A stretch of 64,000 bases of DNA, taken from NCBI RefSeq assembly GCF_041431135.1, contig NZ_CP107799.1, positions 992,001 to 1,056,000 of the forward strand, given 5' to 3'. The notes under the pieces are model-generated. The model searched no databases. It was not told the DNA's origin and saw nothing but the letters and a program-made list of their open reading frames with translations. The stretch is from Streptomyces sp. NBC_00554 (GTDB lineage: Bacteria > Actinomycetota > Actinomycetes > Streptomycetales > Streptomycetaceae). The position numbers and the translations under genes are program-made. Of the stretch, positions 18,057-28,999 are shown piece by piece; position 1 is the first letter of the stretch, and every line of letters starts with the position of its first letter.

Positions 18057-19960
18057 CCGAGAACAGCACGGCCGTTGACCGGCCCAGCATTGGCACCGGC
18101 ACGCCCGTTGACCGGCCCATCACGCCCGCTGCCGAACCAGACGCCCCCACCGGCACGTTGGCCGCCCTGATCGGCTACGCCAGGCCGCACTGGCGGGTGT
18201 TGCTCCTCTCCCTCGTCCTCACCCTCCTGGCCAGCGTCTCGGGCCTGGCCCAGCCGAAGTTCGCCCAGACGATCCTGGACCGGCTCGACAAGGGCGCCGA
18301 TGTCGCCGCACCGGTCGCACTGCTCGCCGCGTTCCTGGCGGCGGGCGCGCTGCTCACCGGGGTCAACGCCTGGCTCCAGCAGAGGACTTCGGAGCGGGTG
18401 GTCCGCCAGGTCAGGAGAGGGCTGGTGCACCGGCTGATCCGGCTGCGGGTCTCCGAACTCGACCAACGGGCGCCCGGCGACCTCATCGCCCGCGTCACGT
18501 CCGACAGCACACTACTCAAGAGCGCCGCCACCGAAGGCCTCATCATGACCGTCAACGGCGTACTGACCTTCGCCGGGACCCTGATCATGATGGCGACGCT
18601 CGACGCACGCCTCCTGGGCGTCACCATGCTGGTCCTGGCCCTGGTGGGCATCGTGATCACGATGATCCTGCCCCGGATCAAGGCAGCGGTGGCCCGTTCC
18701 CAGACGTCCGTCGGCGCGGTCGGCGCCGTCCTCGACCGCACCCTCGGCGCGGCCCGCACGGTCAAGGCCAACGGCGCCGAGGGCCGCGAGACGCGCGCCG
18801 CCGAGGAGGCGGTCGACGAGGCGTACGCGGCCGGACTCGTCGGCGCCCGATACAGCGCCCTGGTCGCCATGGTCGGCGGCGCCTCCATCCAGACCGCGTT
18901 CCTCGTGGTGCTCGGCGTCGGCGGCGCCTTCGTGGCGAACGGCACCATGTCGGTCTCCGAGCTGATCGCCTTCCTGCTGTACGTGTTCTTCCTGGCGATC
19001 CCGGTCTCCCAGCTCGTCGGCGGCGCCGCCCAGCTGCAGCAGGGTCTGGGCGCGGTGGGCAGAATCCAGGAAGCCGCCGGACTGCCGGTCGAGGACGACA
19101 TCGACTCGCCGGCCCTCACCGGCTCCGGCCCTGCGCCGTACATCGGCTCCGCGGCCGCCACCGCCTCCGGCCCGGCGCCGGACACCGACTCCCCGTCCGC
19201 CACCGTCTCCGGCCCACCGCCGGACATCGAGCTGACCGGGGTCGAGTTCACCTACCCCGGCCGCGCCCCCGCCCTGCGGGGCGTCAGCTTCACCGTCCCC
19301 GGCGGTACCCAGACCGCCCTCGTCGGCCTGTCAGGCGCGGGCAAGACCACCCTCTTCTCCCTCCTCCAGCGCTTCTACGAGCCGACCGCCGGCACCATCA
19401 GGATCGGCGGCCAGGACATCTCCACCCTGCCGCGCGGCGAGGTGCGACGCCGTATCGCGTACGTCGAGCAGGACTCCCCGGTCATGTCCGGCACCATCCG
19501 CGAGAACCTGCTGTACGCCGCGCCCTCGGCCACCGCCGAGCAGCTGGCCGAGGCCCTGGCGGTCACCCGCCTCGACGGCCTGGTCGCCCGCCTGCCCATG
19601 GGCCTGGACACGGCGGTGGGCCCGCGCGGCGTCACGCTGTCCGGCGGCGAGCGCCAGCGCCTCGCCATCGCCCGCGCCCTGCTGCGCCGCCCTCAGGTGC
19701 TGCTGCTCGACGAGGCGACGGCCCAGCTCGACGCCCGCAACGAGCAGGCGCTGAGCGAACTGATCGGCCGCACCGCCGGACAGTGCACGGTCCTCCTGAT
19801 CGCACACCGGCTGTCCACGGTGACCGAGGCCGACCAGATCGTGGTCCTGGAACACGGCGACGTACGCGCGATCGGCACCCACCACTCCCTCGTGGACGAC
19901 GACGAGCTCTACCGGGAACTGGCGTCGACGCAGTTCCTGGCGGCCGAGCCCCGGCCCTGA
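18053..19960 (+). CDS. ABC exporter, permease-ATPase half transporter
   Basis: A 635-residue type IV (MDR/MsbA-like) half transporter that works as a dimer in the membrane. Residues ~35-330 form six transmembrane helices. A low-complexity linker of alternating Gly/Ser/Ala/Pro repeats (~345-385) joins them to the ATPase, with Walker A GLSGAGKTT, signature LSGGERQRLA, Walker B VLLLDEATA and the H-loop IAHRLS. The first 25 residues hold two copies of a VDRP motif from a 15-bp DNA repeat (18072-18086 and 18105-18119). As the last gene of the operon, it probably exports the glycosylated lipid or flips it across the membrane. Confidence 0.92.
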   Translation: MTENSTAVDRPSIGTGTPVDRPITPAAEPDAPTGTLAALIGYARPHWRVLLLSLVLTLLASVSGLAQPKFAQTILDRLDKGADVAAPVALLAAFLAAGALLTGVNAWLQQRTSERVVRQVRRGLVHRLIRLRVSELDQRAPGDLIARVTSDSTLLKSAATEGLIMTVNGVLTFAGTLIMMATLDARLLGVTMLVLALVGIVITMILPRIKAAVARSQTSVGAVGAVLDRTLGAARTVKANGAEGRETRAAEEAVDEAYAAGLVGARYSALVAMVGGASIQTAFLVVLGVGGAFVANGTMSVSELIAFLLYVFFLAIPVSQLVGGAAQLQQGLGAVGRIQEAAGLPVEDDIDSPALTGSGPAPYIGSAAATASGPAPDTDSPSATVSGPPPDIELTGVEFTYPGRAPALRGVSFTVPGGTQTALVGLSGAGKTTLFSLLQRFYEPTAGTIRIGGQDISTLPRGEVRRRIAYVEQDSPVMSGTIRENLLYAAPSATAEQLAEALAVTRLDGLVARLPMGLDTAVGPRGVTLSGGERQRLAIARALLRRPQVLLLDEATAQLDARNEQALSELIGRTAGQCTVLLIAHRLSTVTEADQIVVLEHGDVRAIGTHHSLVDDDELYRELASTQFLAAEPRP

Positions 19961-20042
19961 CCGCCGCGGTACAGGGGAAGCACCGGAGGAGATCCGTGGT
20001 TGACGGTGAAGACGACAGCGACCGATCTCCACCGGAGCACCC

Positions 20043-21077
20043 ATGCCGAGCCAGCAGCACCCCACGTCACAGGGGCCGCGCCATGAAGCCGTCCGCTTCT
20101 CCGTGCTCGACCGCTCCCGTACCCGCGAGGGCCACGACGCTCCCGAGGCCCTGCGCGACACCGTACGGCTGGCCCAGGACCTGGAGGCGCTTGGCTACCA
20201 CCGTGTCTGGGTGTCGGAGCACCACGGCGTCCCCGGTGTCGCCGGGTCCGCGCCGACCGTGCTGGCCGCCGCGGTCGCCGCCGCCACCCGCTGGATCCGG
20301 GTCGGCACCGGCGGTGTGATGCTGCCGAACCACCAACCGCTGGTCGTGGCCGAGCAGTTCGGCGTCCTGGAGTCCTTGTTCCCCGGCCGGATCGACATGG
20401 GACTCGGCCGTTCCGTCGGCTTCACGGACGGTGTGCGCAAGGCGCTCGGCCGGGACAAGGACGACGCCGATGATTTCGCGGCGCAGCTCGCCGAACTGCT
20501 CGGCTGGTTCCGCGGGACGTCGTCGACCGGGGCGCACGCCCGCCCCTCCGAAGGCCTGACCGTGCCGCCTTTCATCCTCGCCATGGGCGAGGGCGCGACG
20601 ATCGCGGCGCGGGCCGGTCTGCCCATGGTCATCGGCGACCTCCGGAACCGGGACAGGATGCGGCGCGGGATCGATCACTACCGCGAGACGTTCCGCCCCT
20701 CCCTCTGGGCCCGGGAGCCGTACGTCGTCATCTCCGGCACGGTCGCGGTGGCCGCGACCCCGGAGGACGCCCACCGTCTGCTGCTCCCCGAGGCCTGGTC
20801 GATGGCGTACTCCCGCACCCACGGCACGTTCCCCCCGCTGCCGCCGGCCGAGCGCGTCGAGGGCCTCACGATGAGCGCCAAGGAACGGGGTTTCTACGAG
20901 TCCGGTCTGACCGGGCACATCGCGGGCACCGAGGAGCAGGTCGCCCATGAACTGGAGACGGTGATCAAGGAGACCGGCGCGCAGGAGGTGCTGGTCACGA
21001 CCAGTACGTACGACAGGGACGCCCTCCTGGACTCCTACCGGAGGCTCGCCCGGGTCGCCGGACTTGCCTCGACCTAG
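20043..21077 (+). CDS. Luciferase-like flavin-dependent oxidoreductase (MsnO8 type)
   Basis: A 344-residue LLM-class monooxygenase with the TIM-barrel signature: FSVLDRS near residue 18, VSEHHGVPGVAGSAP near 60 and GGVMLPNHQPLVVAEQFG near 95. It is the single-chain MsnO8-like type. GGAG precedes the ATG by 7 nt. The 82-bp gap to the ABC exporter holds a GGAGATC/GATCTCC inverted repeat (19988-19994, 20024-20030), so it may have its own transcription. It could tailor the lipid product or be unrelated. Confidence 0.85.
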   Translation: MPSQQHPTSQGPRHEAVRFSVLDRSRTREGHDAPEALRDTVRLAQDLEALGYHRVWVSEHHGVPGVAGSAPTVLAAAVAAATRWIRVGTGGVMLPNHQPLVVAEQFGVLESLFPGRIDMGLGRSVGFTDGVRKALGRDKDDADDFAAQLAELLGWFRGTSSTGAHARPSEGLTVPPFILAMGEGATIAARAGLPMVIGDLRNRDRMRRGIDHYRETFRPSLWAREPYVVISGTVAVAATPEDAHRLLLPEAWSMAYSRTHGTFPPLPPAERVEGLTMSAKERGFYESGLTGHIAGTEEQVAHELETVIKETGAQEVLVTTSTYDRDALLDSYRRLARVAGLAST

Positions 21078-21080
21078 AAT

Positions 21081-21100
21081 CGTGGGGTTTGCCCCCCACG
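21081..21100 (+). terminator. Short hairpin after the LLM oxidoreductase
   Basis: CGTGGGG-TTTGCC-CCCCACG begins 3 nt after the TAG stop. It ends 18 nt before the UvrA-like start, so it may be either a weak terminator or an RNA structure in the leader of the next gene. Confidence 0.45.
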
Positions 21101-21118
21101 CTCACAGGAGTCCCGCCG

Positions 21119-23467
21119 ATGTCCACACCGAACGGCCTTCACGACTCCTACGTCCGCGTCCGGGGTGCCCGCGAGCACAACCTCCAGGGCGTGGACGTCG
21201 ACATCCCGCGCGACGTTCTGGCCGTCTTCACGGGCGTTTCCGGCTCCGGCAAGTCCTCGCTGGCCTTCGGGACGATCTACGCGGAGGCCCAGCGCCGCTA
21301 CTTCGAATCGGTCGCCCCGTACGCCCGCCGCCTGATCCACCAGGTCGGGGCGCCGAAGGTCGGGGACATCACCGGTCTGCCGCCCGCGGTCTCGCTCCAG
21401 CAGCGCCGCTCGGCGCCCACTTCGCGCTCGTCCGTCGGCACGGTCACCAACCTCTCCAACTCCCTACGGATGCTGTTCTCGCGCGCGGGCGACTACCCGG
21501 AGGGTGCGGAACGCCTCGACTCGGACGCCTTCTCGCCGAACACGGCTGCCGGGGCCTGCCCGGAGTGCCACGGACTCGGTCGAGTCCACCGTACGACTGA
21601 GGAGTCGCTGGTCCCGGATCCCTCGCTGTCGATCCGTGAGGGCGCGATCGCCGCATGGCCGGGCGCCTGGCAGGGCAAGAACCTGCGCGACGTCCTGGAC
21701 ACACTGGGCCACGACGTGGACCGACCGTGGCGCGAACTGCCCGCCGAGGACCGGGAGTGGATCCTGTTCACGGACGAACAGCCAGTCGTCACCGTGCACC
21801 CGGTGCGGGACGCGGGACGGATCCAACGCCCCTACCAGGGCACGTACATGAGTGCCCGGCGCTATGTCATGAAGACGTTCTCGGATTCGAAGAGCCAGAC
21901 CTTGCGGGCCAGGGCCGAGCGCTTCCTCACCAGCGCGCCCTGCCCGGTGTGCGGGGGCAGCAGGCTGCGTCCCGAGGCGCTCGCGGTGACGTTCGCGGGG
22001 CGGACGATCGCCGAACTGGCCGCGCTGCCGCTGACTGACCTGGCTGAGTCGCTCACGGCCGACTCCGAGCCCGCCCGCGTCCTCACCGAGGACCTGAAGG
22101 CCCGTATCGCGCCCGTCCTCGAACTCGGCCTCGGCTACCTAGGTCTCGACCGCGCCACCCCCACCCTGTCGGCGGGCGAACTGCAACGCCTGCGGCTGGC
22201 GTCGCAGTTGCGGTCCGGGCTCTTCGGAGTCGTGTACGTCCTCGACGAGCCGTCCGCCGGGCTGCACCCGGCGGACACGGAGGCCCTGCTCACGGTCCTG
22301 GACCGGCTGAAGTCGGCCGGCAACTCGGTGTTCGTCGTCGAGCACCACCTCGACGTCGTACGCGGCGCCGACTGGATCGTCGACGTGGGCCCGCACGCGG
22401 GCGAGCACGGCGGACGGGTGCTGCACAGCGGTCCGGTGGCGGACCTGGCCAGGGCCGAGGAGTCGGCGACGGCCCGCTTCCTCTTCGACCGCTCCCCCAC
22501 TCCGCTGCGTGAAGTACGGGCACCGCGCGGCCAGTTGGAGGTCGGTCCGGTCACCCGGCACAACCTGCGCGGGGTGACGGCCGAGTTCCCGCTCGGCGTG
22601 TTCACCGCCGTCACCGGCGTGTCCGGCTCCGGCAAGTCCACGCTCATCGGCGAGGTGACGGAGGATCTGGCGGGCGTCGGCCGCCTCGTCTCCGTCGACC
22701 AGAGGCCCATCGGCCGTACCCCGCGCTCGAATCTGGCGACGTACACGGGGCTCTTCGACGTCGTACGCAAGGTGTTCGCCGCGACGGAGGAGGCGAAGAA
22801 GCGCGGCTACGGCGTGGGGCGCTTCTCCTTCAATGTCGCGGGCGGGCGCTGCGAGACCTGTCAGGGCGAGGGGTTCGTCAGTGTCGAGCTGCTCTTCCTG
22901 CCGAGCACCTACACGCCGTGCCCGGTCTGCGGCGGGGCGCGCTACAACCTCGAAACGCTCGAAGTGGCGTACCGCGGACGGAACATCGGGCAGGTGCTTG
23001 ACCTGACGGTGGAGGCCGCGGCGGAGTTCTTCGGGGACACTCCCGCCGTCGCGCGCAGCCTCAGCACACTCCTCGACGTCGGCCTCGGCTATCTGCGACT
23101 GGGCCAGCCCGCCACCGAGTTGTCCGGCGGCGAGGCCCAACGGATCAAGTTGGCCAGCGAGTTGCAGCGGGTGCGCCGTGGCCACACGCTCTATCTCCTC
23201 GACGAGCCGACGACCGGGCTGCACCCGGCCGATGTCGAGGTGCTGCTGCGCCAGTTGCACGGTCTGGTCGACGCGGGCCACACCGTCGTGGTCGTCGAAC
23301 ACGACATGGCGGTGGTCGCGGGCGCGGACTGGGTGATCGATCTGGGTCCGGGCGGTGGTGACGCGGGCGGCCGGATCGTCGCGGCGGGGCCGCCGGCCGA
23401 GGTGGCACGGGCGGAGGGGAGCACCACGGCTCCCTATCTCGCCCGCGCGCTTCCTCAGGCCCCGTAG
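21119..23467 (+). CDS. Short UvrA-like ABC ATPase (drug-resistance/UvrA2 class)
   Basis: A 782-residue tandem ABC protein. It has Walker A twice ([18 protein letters not shown]), signature motifs LSAGELQRL and LSGGEAQRI, Walker B motifs [12 protein letters not shown] and [12 protein letters not shown], and UvrA-type zinc clusters ([16 protein letters not shown] with CPVCGGAR). Canonical UvrA is about 950-1000 residues; this protein lacks much of the insertion that binds UvrB, as is usual for the shorter UvrA paralogues tied to resistance to DNA-binding drugs. AGGAG lies 8 nt before the chosen ATG. The 3' end overlaps the convergent acyltransferase gene by 13 nt. DNA-lesion binding is the family role. 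Confidence 0.92.
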   Translation: MSTPNGLHDSYVRVRGAREHNLQGVDVDIPRDVLAVFTGVSGSGKSSLAFGTIYAEAQRRYFESVAPYARRLIHQVGAPKVGDITGLPPAVSLQQRRSAPTSRSSVGTVTNLSNSLRMLFSRAGDYPEGAERLDSDAFSPNTAAGACPECHGLGRVHRTTEESLVPDPSLSIREGAIAAWPGAWQGKNLRDVLDTLGHDVDRPWRELPAEDREWILFTDEQPVVTVHPVRDAGRIQRPYQGTYMSARRYVMKTFSDSKSQTLRARAERFLTSAPCPVCGGSRLRPEALAVTFAGRTIAELAALPLTDLAESLTADSEPARVLTEDLKARIAPVLELGLGYLGLDRATPTLSAGELQRLRLASQLRSGLFGVVYVLDEPSAGLHPADTEALLTVLDRLKSAGNSVFVVEHHLDVVRGADWIVDVGPHAGEHGGRVLHSGPVADLARAEESATARFLFDRSPTPLREVRAPRGQLEVGPVTRHNLRGVTAEFPLGVFTAVTGVSGSGKSTLIGEVTEDLAGVGRLVSVDQRPIGRTPRSNLATYTGLFDVVRKVFAATEEAKKRGYGVGRFSFNVAGGRCETCQGEGFVSVELLFLPSTYTPCPVCGGARYNLETLEVAYRGRNIGQVLDLTVEAAAEFFGDTPAVARSLSTLLDVGLGYLRLGQPATELSGGEAQRIKLASELQRVRRGHTLYLLDEPTTGLHPADVEVLLRQLHGLVDAGHTVVVVEHDMAVVAGADWVIDLGPGGGDAGGRIVAAGPPAEVARAEGSTTAPYLARALPQAP

Positions 23468-24486
23468 GGGTGTGCGTGCGGGCCCGGCGACCGCAGCCCT
23501 CCTTGCGCGGCGTGGGCCAGGTCGCGGCGGTCGGCGTGGTCGCCCGGTGCGAGTACGGGCCGCAGGTCCAGCTCCGCGACCAGGAAGCGGGCCGACACGA
23601 CCCGCCACACCGAGGTGAGCAGGGAATCGCTGCCCACGAAGGCGGGCGCGGTGCTCGCCGCTCCCCCGTCCAGCCGGTAGTGGATGCGTACCGGCTGGAC
23701 CGGCACGCCGGCGTCGAGGGCGGCCTGGAAGACGGCCCGGCGGAAGTACCCCTGTGCCCGGCCGCACCAGGTGCTGCCTTCGGGGAACACCACCATCGTG
23801 GACCCTTCGCGGAGGGTGTCCGCGATCCGCTCGACCGTCCGCGGCAGCGCGCGCAGCCGGTCGCGTTCGATGAACAGCGCGCCGCTGCTCGCGGTCAGCG
23901 CGCCCGCCACGGGCCACTGCCGGATCTCGGCCTTGGCGATCATCCGTCCGGGTCGGACGGCGGCGAGCAGCGGGATGTCCATCCAGGAGATGTGGTTGGC
24001 GACCACCAGCAGGCCGCCGGCGGGCGGGGTGTCACCGGTGATCCGCAGGCGCACGCCCGCGGCCCGCACGATGGTCCGGCACCACGCCCTGATGAGCCGG
24101 TCGCGCGGCGCGGCCGGGATCCGTCCGACGACCGGAATCAGCACGATCCCGAAAGTGAGCACGAACAGCAGGGTGGCCAGGCGCAGCACGGCGCGCGGCA
24201 CGCCGGCCATCGACCCCGTGGACTCCAGGCAGAGGCGCGGGGTGCACGGCGCGCTGGGCAGCCAGGCGCTGCTGGGCGTCTGGACGGGCCGGAACGCGAC
24301 CGGCCGCACGCCGGCCCGGCGCGGCGACGGCACCTTCGTGGTGGTGGCCGGGAAGGCCGCCGTGGCGACACCCGGGTTGACGAGCGCCGCCGTGTCGCGG
24401 CGAGGGCGCAGTATCACGCCCACCCGGGACGCGCGGATGACCCCGTTGCGAGTGGCGCCCATGACGCCGGTGCGGGAGGCGTTCAT
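23455..24486 (-). CDS. olsA: Lyso-ornithine-lipid O-acyltransferase (PlsC family), OlsA-like
   Basis: A 343-residue membrane-bound acyltransferase. After a variable, basic N-terminal region (~100 residues), a hydrophobic segment (LATLLFVLTFGIVLIPVVG) precedes the PlsC motifs NHISWMD (the HX4D motif, present in slightly variant spacing) and FPEGST. This family moves acyl chains from acyl-ACP or acyl-CoA to a lysolipid. The ATG overlaps the stop of the upstream GNAT-type acyltransferase (ATGA), and that pairing is the olsB-olsA arrangement that makes ornithine lipid. On family grounds alone it could be a phosphatidic-acid-forming PlsC; the neighbour favours OlsA. Confidence 0.82.
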   Translation of the reverse strand: MNASRTGVMGATRNGVIRASRVGVILRPRRDTAALVNPGVATAAFPATTTKVPSPRRAGVRPVAFRPVQTPSSAWLPSAPCTPRLCLESTGSMAGVPRAVLRLATLLFVLTFGIVLIPVVGRIPAAPRDRLIRAWCRTIVRAAGVRLRITGDTPPAGGLLVVANHISWMDIPLLAAVRPGRMIAKAEIRQWPVAGALTASSGALFIERDRLRALPRTVERIADTLREGSTMVVFPEGSTWCGRAQGYFRRAVFQAALDAGVPVQPVRIHYRLDGGAASTAPAFVGSDSLLTSVWRVVSARFLVAELDLRPVLAPGDHADRRDLAHAAQGGLRSPGPHAHPYGA

Positions 24487-25256
24487 CAGGCCGGTACGAG
24501 CGAGAGGAAGTGCCGGAGGTAGCGCGGGTTGACGTTGCGCATGGACAGCAGCACGTACAGGTCGGCGACGCCGAAGTCGGCGTCGTGCGCGGGCTCCGCG
24601 CACACCCAGGCACCAAGCCTCAGATAGCCGCGCAGCAGCGGCGGGAGCTCCGTGCGTGCGGGCCGGGCGATGCCGTCCGCGCTCCAGGGCAGCAGCGGCC
24701 GTACGCGGAACTCCTCGGGCGCCAGGTGCTTGGCCTGGACCCGGTCCCATGTGCCCGCGGCGAGCGCGCCGCCGTCGGCGAGCGGGATGGAGCAGCAGCC
24801 GGCCAGCCACTCGTGGCCGCCCTCGACCATGTAGCGGGCTATCCCGGCCCAGATGAGACCGATGACGGCGCCGTCGCGGTGGTCGGGGTGCACGCAGGAG
24901 CGGCCGACCTCGACGAGTCCGGAGCGGATTCCGGCCAGCGGGCCGAGGTCGAACTCGTTCTCCGAGTACAGGCGTCCGGCGACCGCGGCCCGCTCGGGCG
25001 GCAGCAGCCGGTAGGTTCCGACGACCTGACCGGTCTCCGTGTCGCGGACCATGAGGTGATCGCAGTAGGCGTCGAAGGCGTCGATGTCGAGACCCGGCTG
25101 GGGGGTGGTCAGCAGGGCGCCCATCTCTCCCGCGAACACGTCGTGGCGCAGCCGCTGTGCGGCGCGGACGTCGTCCTCGTCGCGGGCGAGGGTCACGGTG
25201 TAGCGGGTGGGGGCGGTCGACAGTGGGGGGCTGTCGAGGGTGGAAACGCCGTTCAT
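24486..25256 (-). CDS. olsB: Ornithine-acyl-ACP N-acyltransferase (GNAT fold), OlsB-like
   Basis: A 256-residue acyltransferase of the hemolysin/OlsB GNAT-like family, which attaches a 3-hydroxyacyl chain to the alpha-amino group of ornithine. Visible family motifs: RLRHDVFAGEMGA (~36-48), FDAYCDHLMVRD (~61-72), VVGTYRLLPP, the pair EVGRSCVHPDHRDG (~116-129), and GCCSIPLADGG. Length matches OlsB (~250-300). AGGAGAG lies 4-5 nt before the ATG. It is followed by the acyltransferase in an ATGA overlap, forming a two-gene ornithine-lipid unit with an upstream promoter region of about 200 bp. Ornithine lipids replace phospholipids under phosphate limitation in many bacteria. Confidence 0.85.
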   Translation of the reverse strand: MNGVSTLDSPPLSTAPTRYTVTLARDEDDVRAAQRLRHDVFAGEMGALLTTPQPGLDIDAFDAYCDHLMVRDTETGQVVGTYRLLPPERAAVAGRLYSENEFDLGPLAGIRSGLVEVGRSCVHPDHRDGAVIGLIWAGIARYMVEGGHEWLAGCCSIPLADGGALAAGTWDRVQAKHLAPEEFRVRPLLPWSADGIARPARTELPPLLRGYLRLGAWVCAEPAHDADFGVADLYVLLSMRNVNPRYLRHFLSLVPA

Positions 25257-25451
25257 GGCACTCTCCTGGTCACGGGCCGGTTCGGCGGAGCGGTGGCAGG
25301 CCGGATCTGTTCGGCCTGCGCGCTCCTGTTCTTCCGACGCCGGTTGGCGTACGCGTGACCTGTGCCGAGAGCCAGGATGTGAGGATGCTGAATGCCAGGG
25401 GACGGCCGGAACGAGTCCTTCTGCGGAATCCGTCGCTCCGGAGTTGCGAGA

Positions 25452-25484
25452 CGGGACCGGGGCTGAGCACCACCCCCGGTCCCG
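25452..25484 (-). terminator. Terminator of the sdhCAB operon
   Basis: A perfect 11-bp stem (CGGGACCGGGG / CCCCGGTCCCG) with an 11-nt loop lies 34-66 nt past the SdhB stop. There is no U-tract, as is common in Streptomyces. Confidence 0.75.
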
Positions 25485-25517
25485 CCCGTCCGCACATTGA
25501 CGGCGAACGTCCTACGG

Positions 25518-26263
25518 CTACCGCTTGCCCGACTTCCGGGTCGCGCGCAGCCACTCCTTGTTCATGCTGGTGATGGATACCAGCGGGATCCCCTTCGGGC
25601 AGGCGGTCGCGCACTCTCCGGCGAGGGTGCAGCCGCCGAAGCCCTCGTCGTCCATCTGCGCCACCATGTCGAGGACCCGGGTCTCGCGCTCGGGCGCGCC
25701 CTGCGGCAGGACGTTGAGGTGGTTGATCTTCGCCGATGTGAACAGCATCGCGGCGCCGTTGGGGCAGGCCGCGACGCAGGCGCCGCAGCCGATGCACTCG
25801 GCGTGTTCGAAGGCGAAGTCGGCGTCCGGCTTGGGGACGGCCGTCGCGTGGGCCTCGGGTGCGGCGCCGGTCGGGGCGGTGATGTAGCCGCCTGCCTGGA
25901 TGATCCGGTCGAAGGCCGACCGGTCGACGACGAGGTCCTTCACGACCGGGAACGCCGAGGCGCGCCACGGTTCGACGTCGATCGTGTCGCCGTCCTGGAA
26001 GGACCGCATGTGCAGCTGGCAGGAGGTGGCGCGCTCGGGGCCGTGCGCGTCGCCGTTGATGACGAGCGAACAGGCGCCGCAGATGCCCTCGCGGCAGTCG
26101 TGGTCGAAGGCGACGGGGTCCTCGCCCTTGAGGATGAGTTCCTCGTTGAGGGTGTCGAGCATCTCCAGGAAGGACATGTCGGCCGAGATGTCGTCCACTT
26201 CGTAGGTGGACATCGCTCCGTCGGCGTCGGCGTTGCGCTGCCGCCAGACGCGCAGGGTGAGCT

Positions 26264-26267
<4 letters not shown>
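25518..26267 (-). CDS. sdhB: Succinate dehydrogenase/fumarate reductase iron-sulfur subunit
   Basis: A 249-residue SdhB/FrdB that passes electrons from the flavoprotein to the membrane anchor. The N-terminal 2Fe-2S ligands are in CREGICGAC with a fourth Cys in ERATSC. The C-terminal ferredoxin domain has [12 protein letters not shown] (~135-146) and [14 protein letters not shown] (~205-220). The ATG overlaps the SdhA stop (ATGA), so it is translated with its partner. An unusual linker rich in Pro/Ala/Thr lies between the two domains (~110-130). The gene order C-A-B with one cytochrome b is the non-classical Sdh/Frd type, often a second copy in Streptomyces. Confidence 0.95.
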
Positions 26268-28213
<1,946 letters not shown>

Positions 28214-28215
28214 GG

Positions 28216-28923
28216 TCAGCTCACCAATCCGGTCATGACGCCGACGGGTACGGCGAGGAAGCCCGCCGTCAGCACCAGCGCTAGGGCGTTGGCGATGGTC
28301 TTGAGGGCGCGGTCGCGGGAGCGGCTGCCGGCGCCCAGTGTCTGTGCGGCGCTCCAGAAGCCGTGCCGGATGTGCAGGCCGAGCGCGAGCATCGCGACGA
28401 TGTAGATGGTGTCGCCGTACCAGGTCGAGAAGGTGTCGATGACGTTCTGGTACGGGTGTCCGGACTGGAAGCCGTCCGGGTGCACGGTGCCGGTCGTCAG
28501 GTCGAGGATGTGCCAGACGATGAACAGGCCGAGGATGATCCCGCCCCAGCGCATGGTGCGGGTGGCATAGCTGGCCCGTGCCTTCTTGTGCACGTACTTG
28601 CTGGGGCGGGCCCTGATGTCGCGGCGGCTCAGCTGGTAGGCGGCGGTGGCGTGCGCGACGACGGCGACGACGAGGGCGACGCGGATGATCCACAGCGCCC
28701 ACTCGTAGTGCAGGAAGGGCTCACCGAGGGTGCGCAGCCAGTGCGCGTAGTGGTTGAACTCGCCAGGACCGAAGAAGATCTTCAGGTTGCCGAGCATATG
28801 GACGACCAGGTAGAGCAGCATGATCAGGCCGCTGACGGCCATCACGGTCTTCTTGCCGACGGACGAGTCCCACACGGTGCGCGTCAAGGACGGTTTTCGG
28901 TCCGTCCGCGTTGCCAGAGCCAT
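28216..28923 (-). CDS. sdhC: Succinate dehydrogenase cytochrome b556 subunit
   Basis: A 235-residue membrane anchor with five predicted helices ([66 protein letters not shown] and a C-terminal one). Histidines in VVHMLG, VVAHAT, VWHILD and LGLHIRHG are placed to ligate two haems, as in di-haem SdhC/FrdC. It is the first gene of the operon. The ATG at 28923 is taken because the family N-terminus ([16 protein letters not shown]) follows shortly; no strong ribosome site is visible, so the transcript may be nearly leaderless. A LysR gene is divergent, 76 bp away. Confidence 0.92.
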   Translation of the reverse strand: MALATRTDRKPSLTRTVWDSSVGKKTVMAVSGLIMLLYLVVHMLGNLKIFFGPGEFNHYAHWLRTLGEPFLHYEWALWIIRVALVVAVVAHATAAYQLSRRDIRARPSKYVHKKARASYATRTMRWGGIILGLFIVWHILDLTTGTVHPDGFQSGHPYQNVIDTFSTWYGDTIYIVAMLALGLHIRHGFWSAAQTLGAGSRSRDRALKTIANALALVLTAGFLAVPVGVMTGLVS

Positions 28924-28983
28924 GGAACAGCACGCTAGGGCCCGAAGTGCCGATCGGTCCAAGACATGGTCCGGCTCGATTCC

Positions 28984-28998
28984 ATAGGCATGGCCTAT
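28984..28998. promoter_or_regulatory. LysR-type operator (T-N11-A)
   Basis: ATAGGC-ATG-GCCTAT is a perfect 6-bp inverted repeat that contains the T-N11-A signature of LysR regulators. It lies in the 76-bp divergent gap, 61 bp from the sdhC start and immediately before the LysR start, as expected for joint control and autoregulation. Confidence 0.7.
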
Positions 28999-28999
28999 C

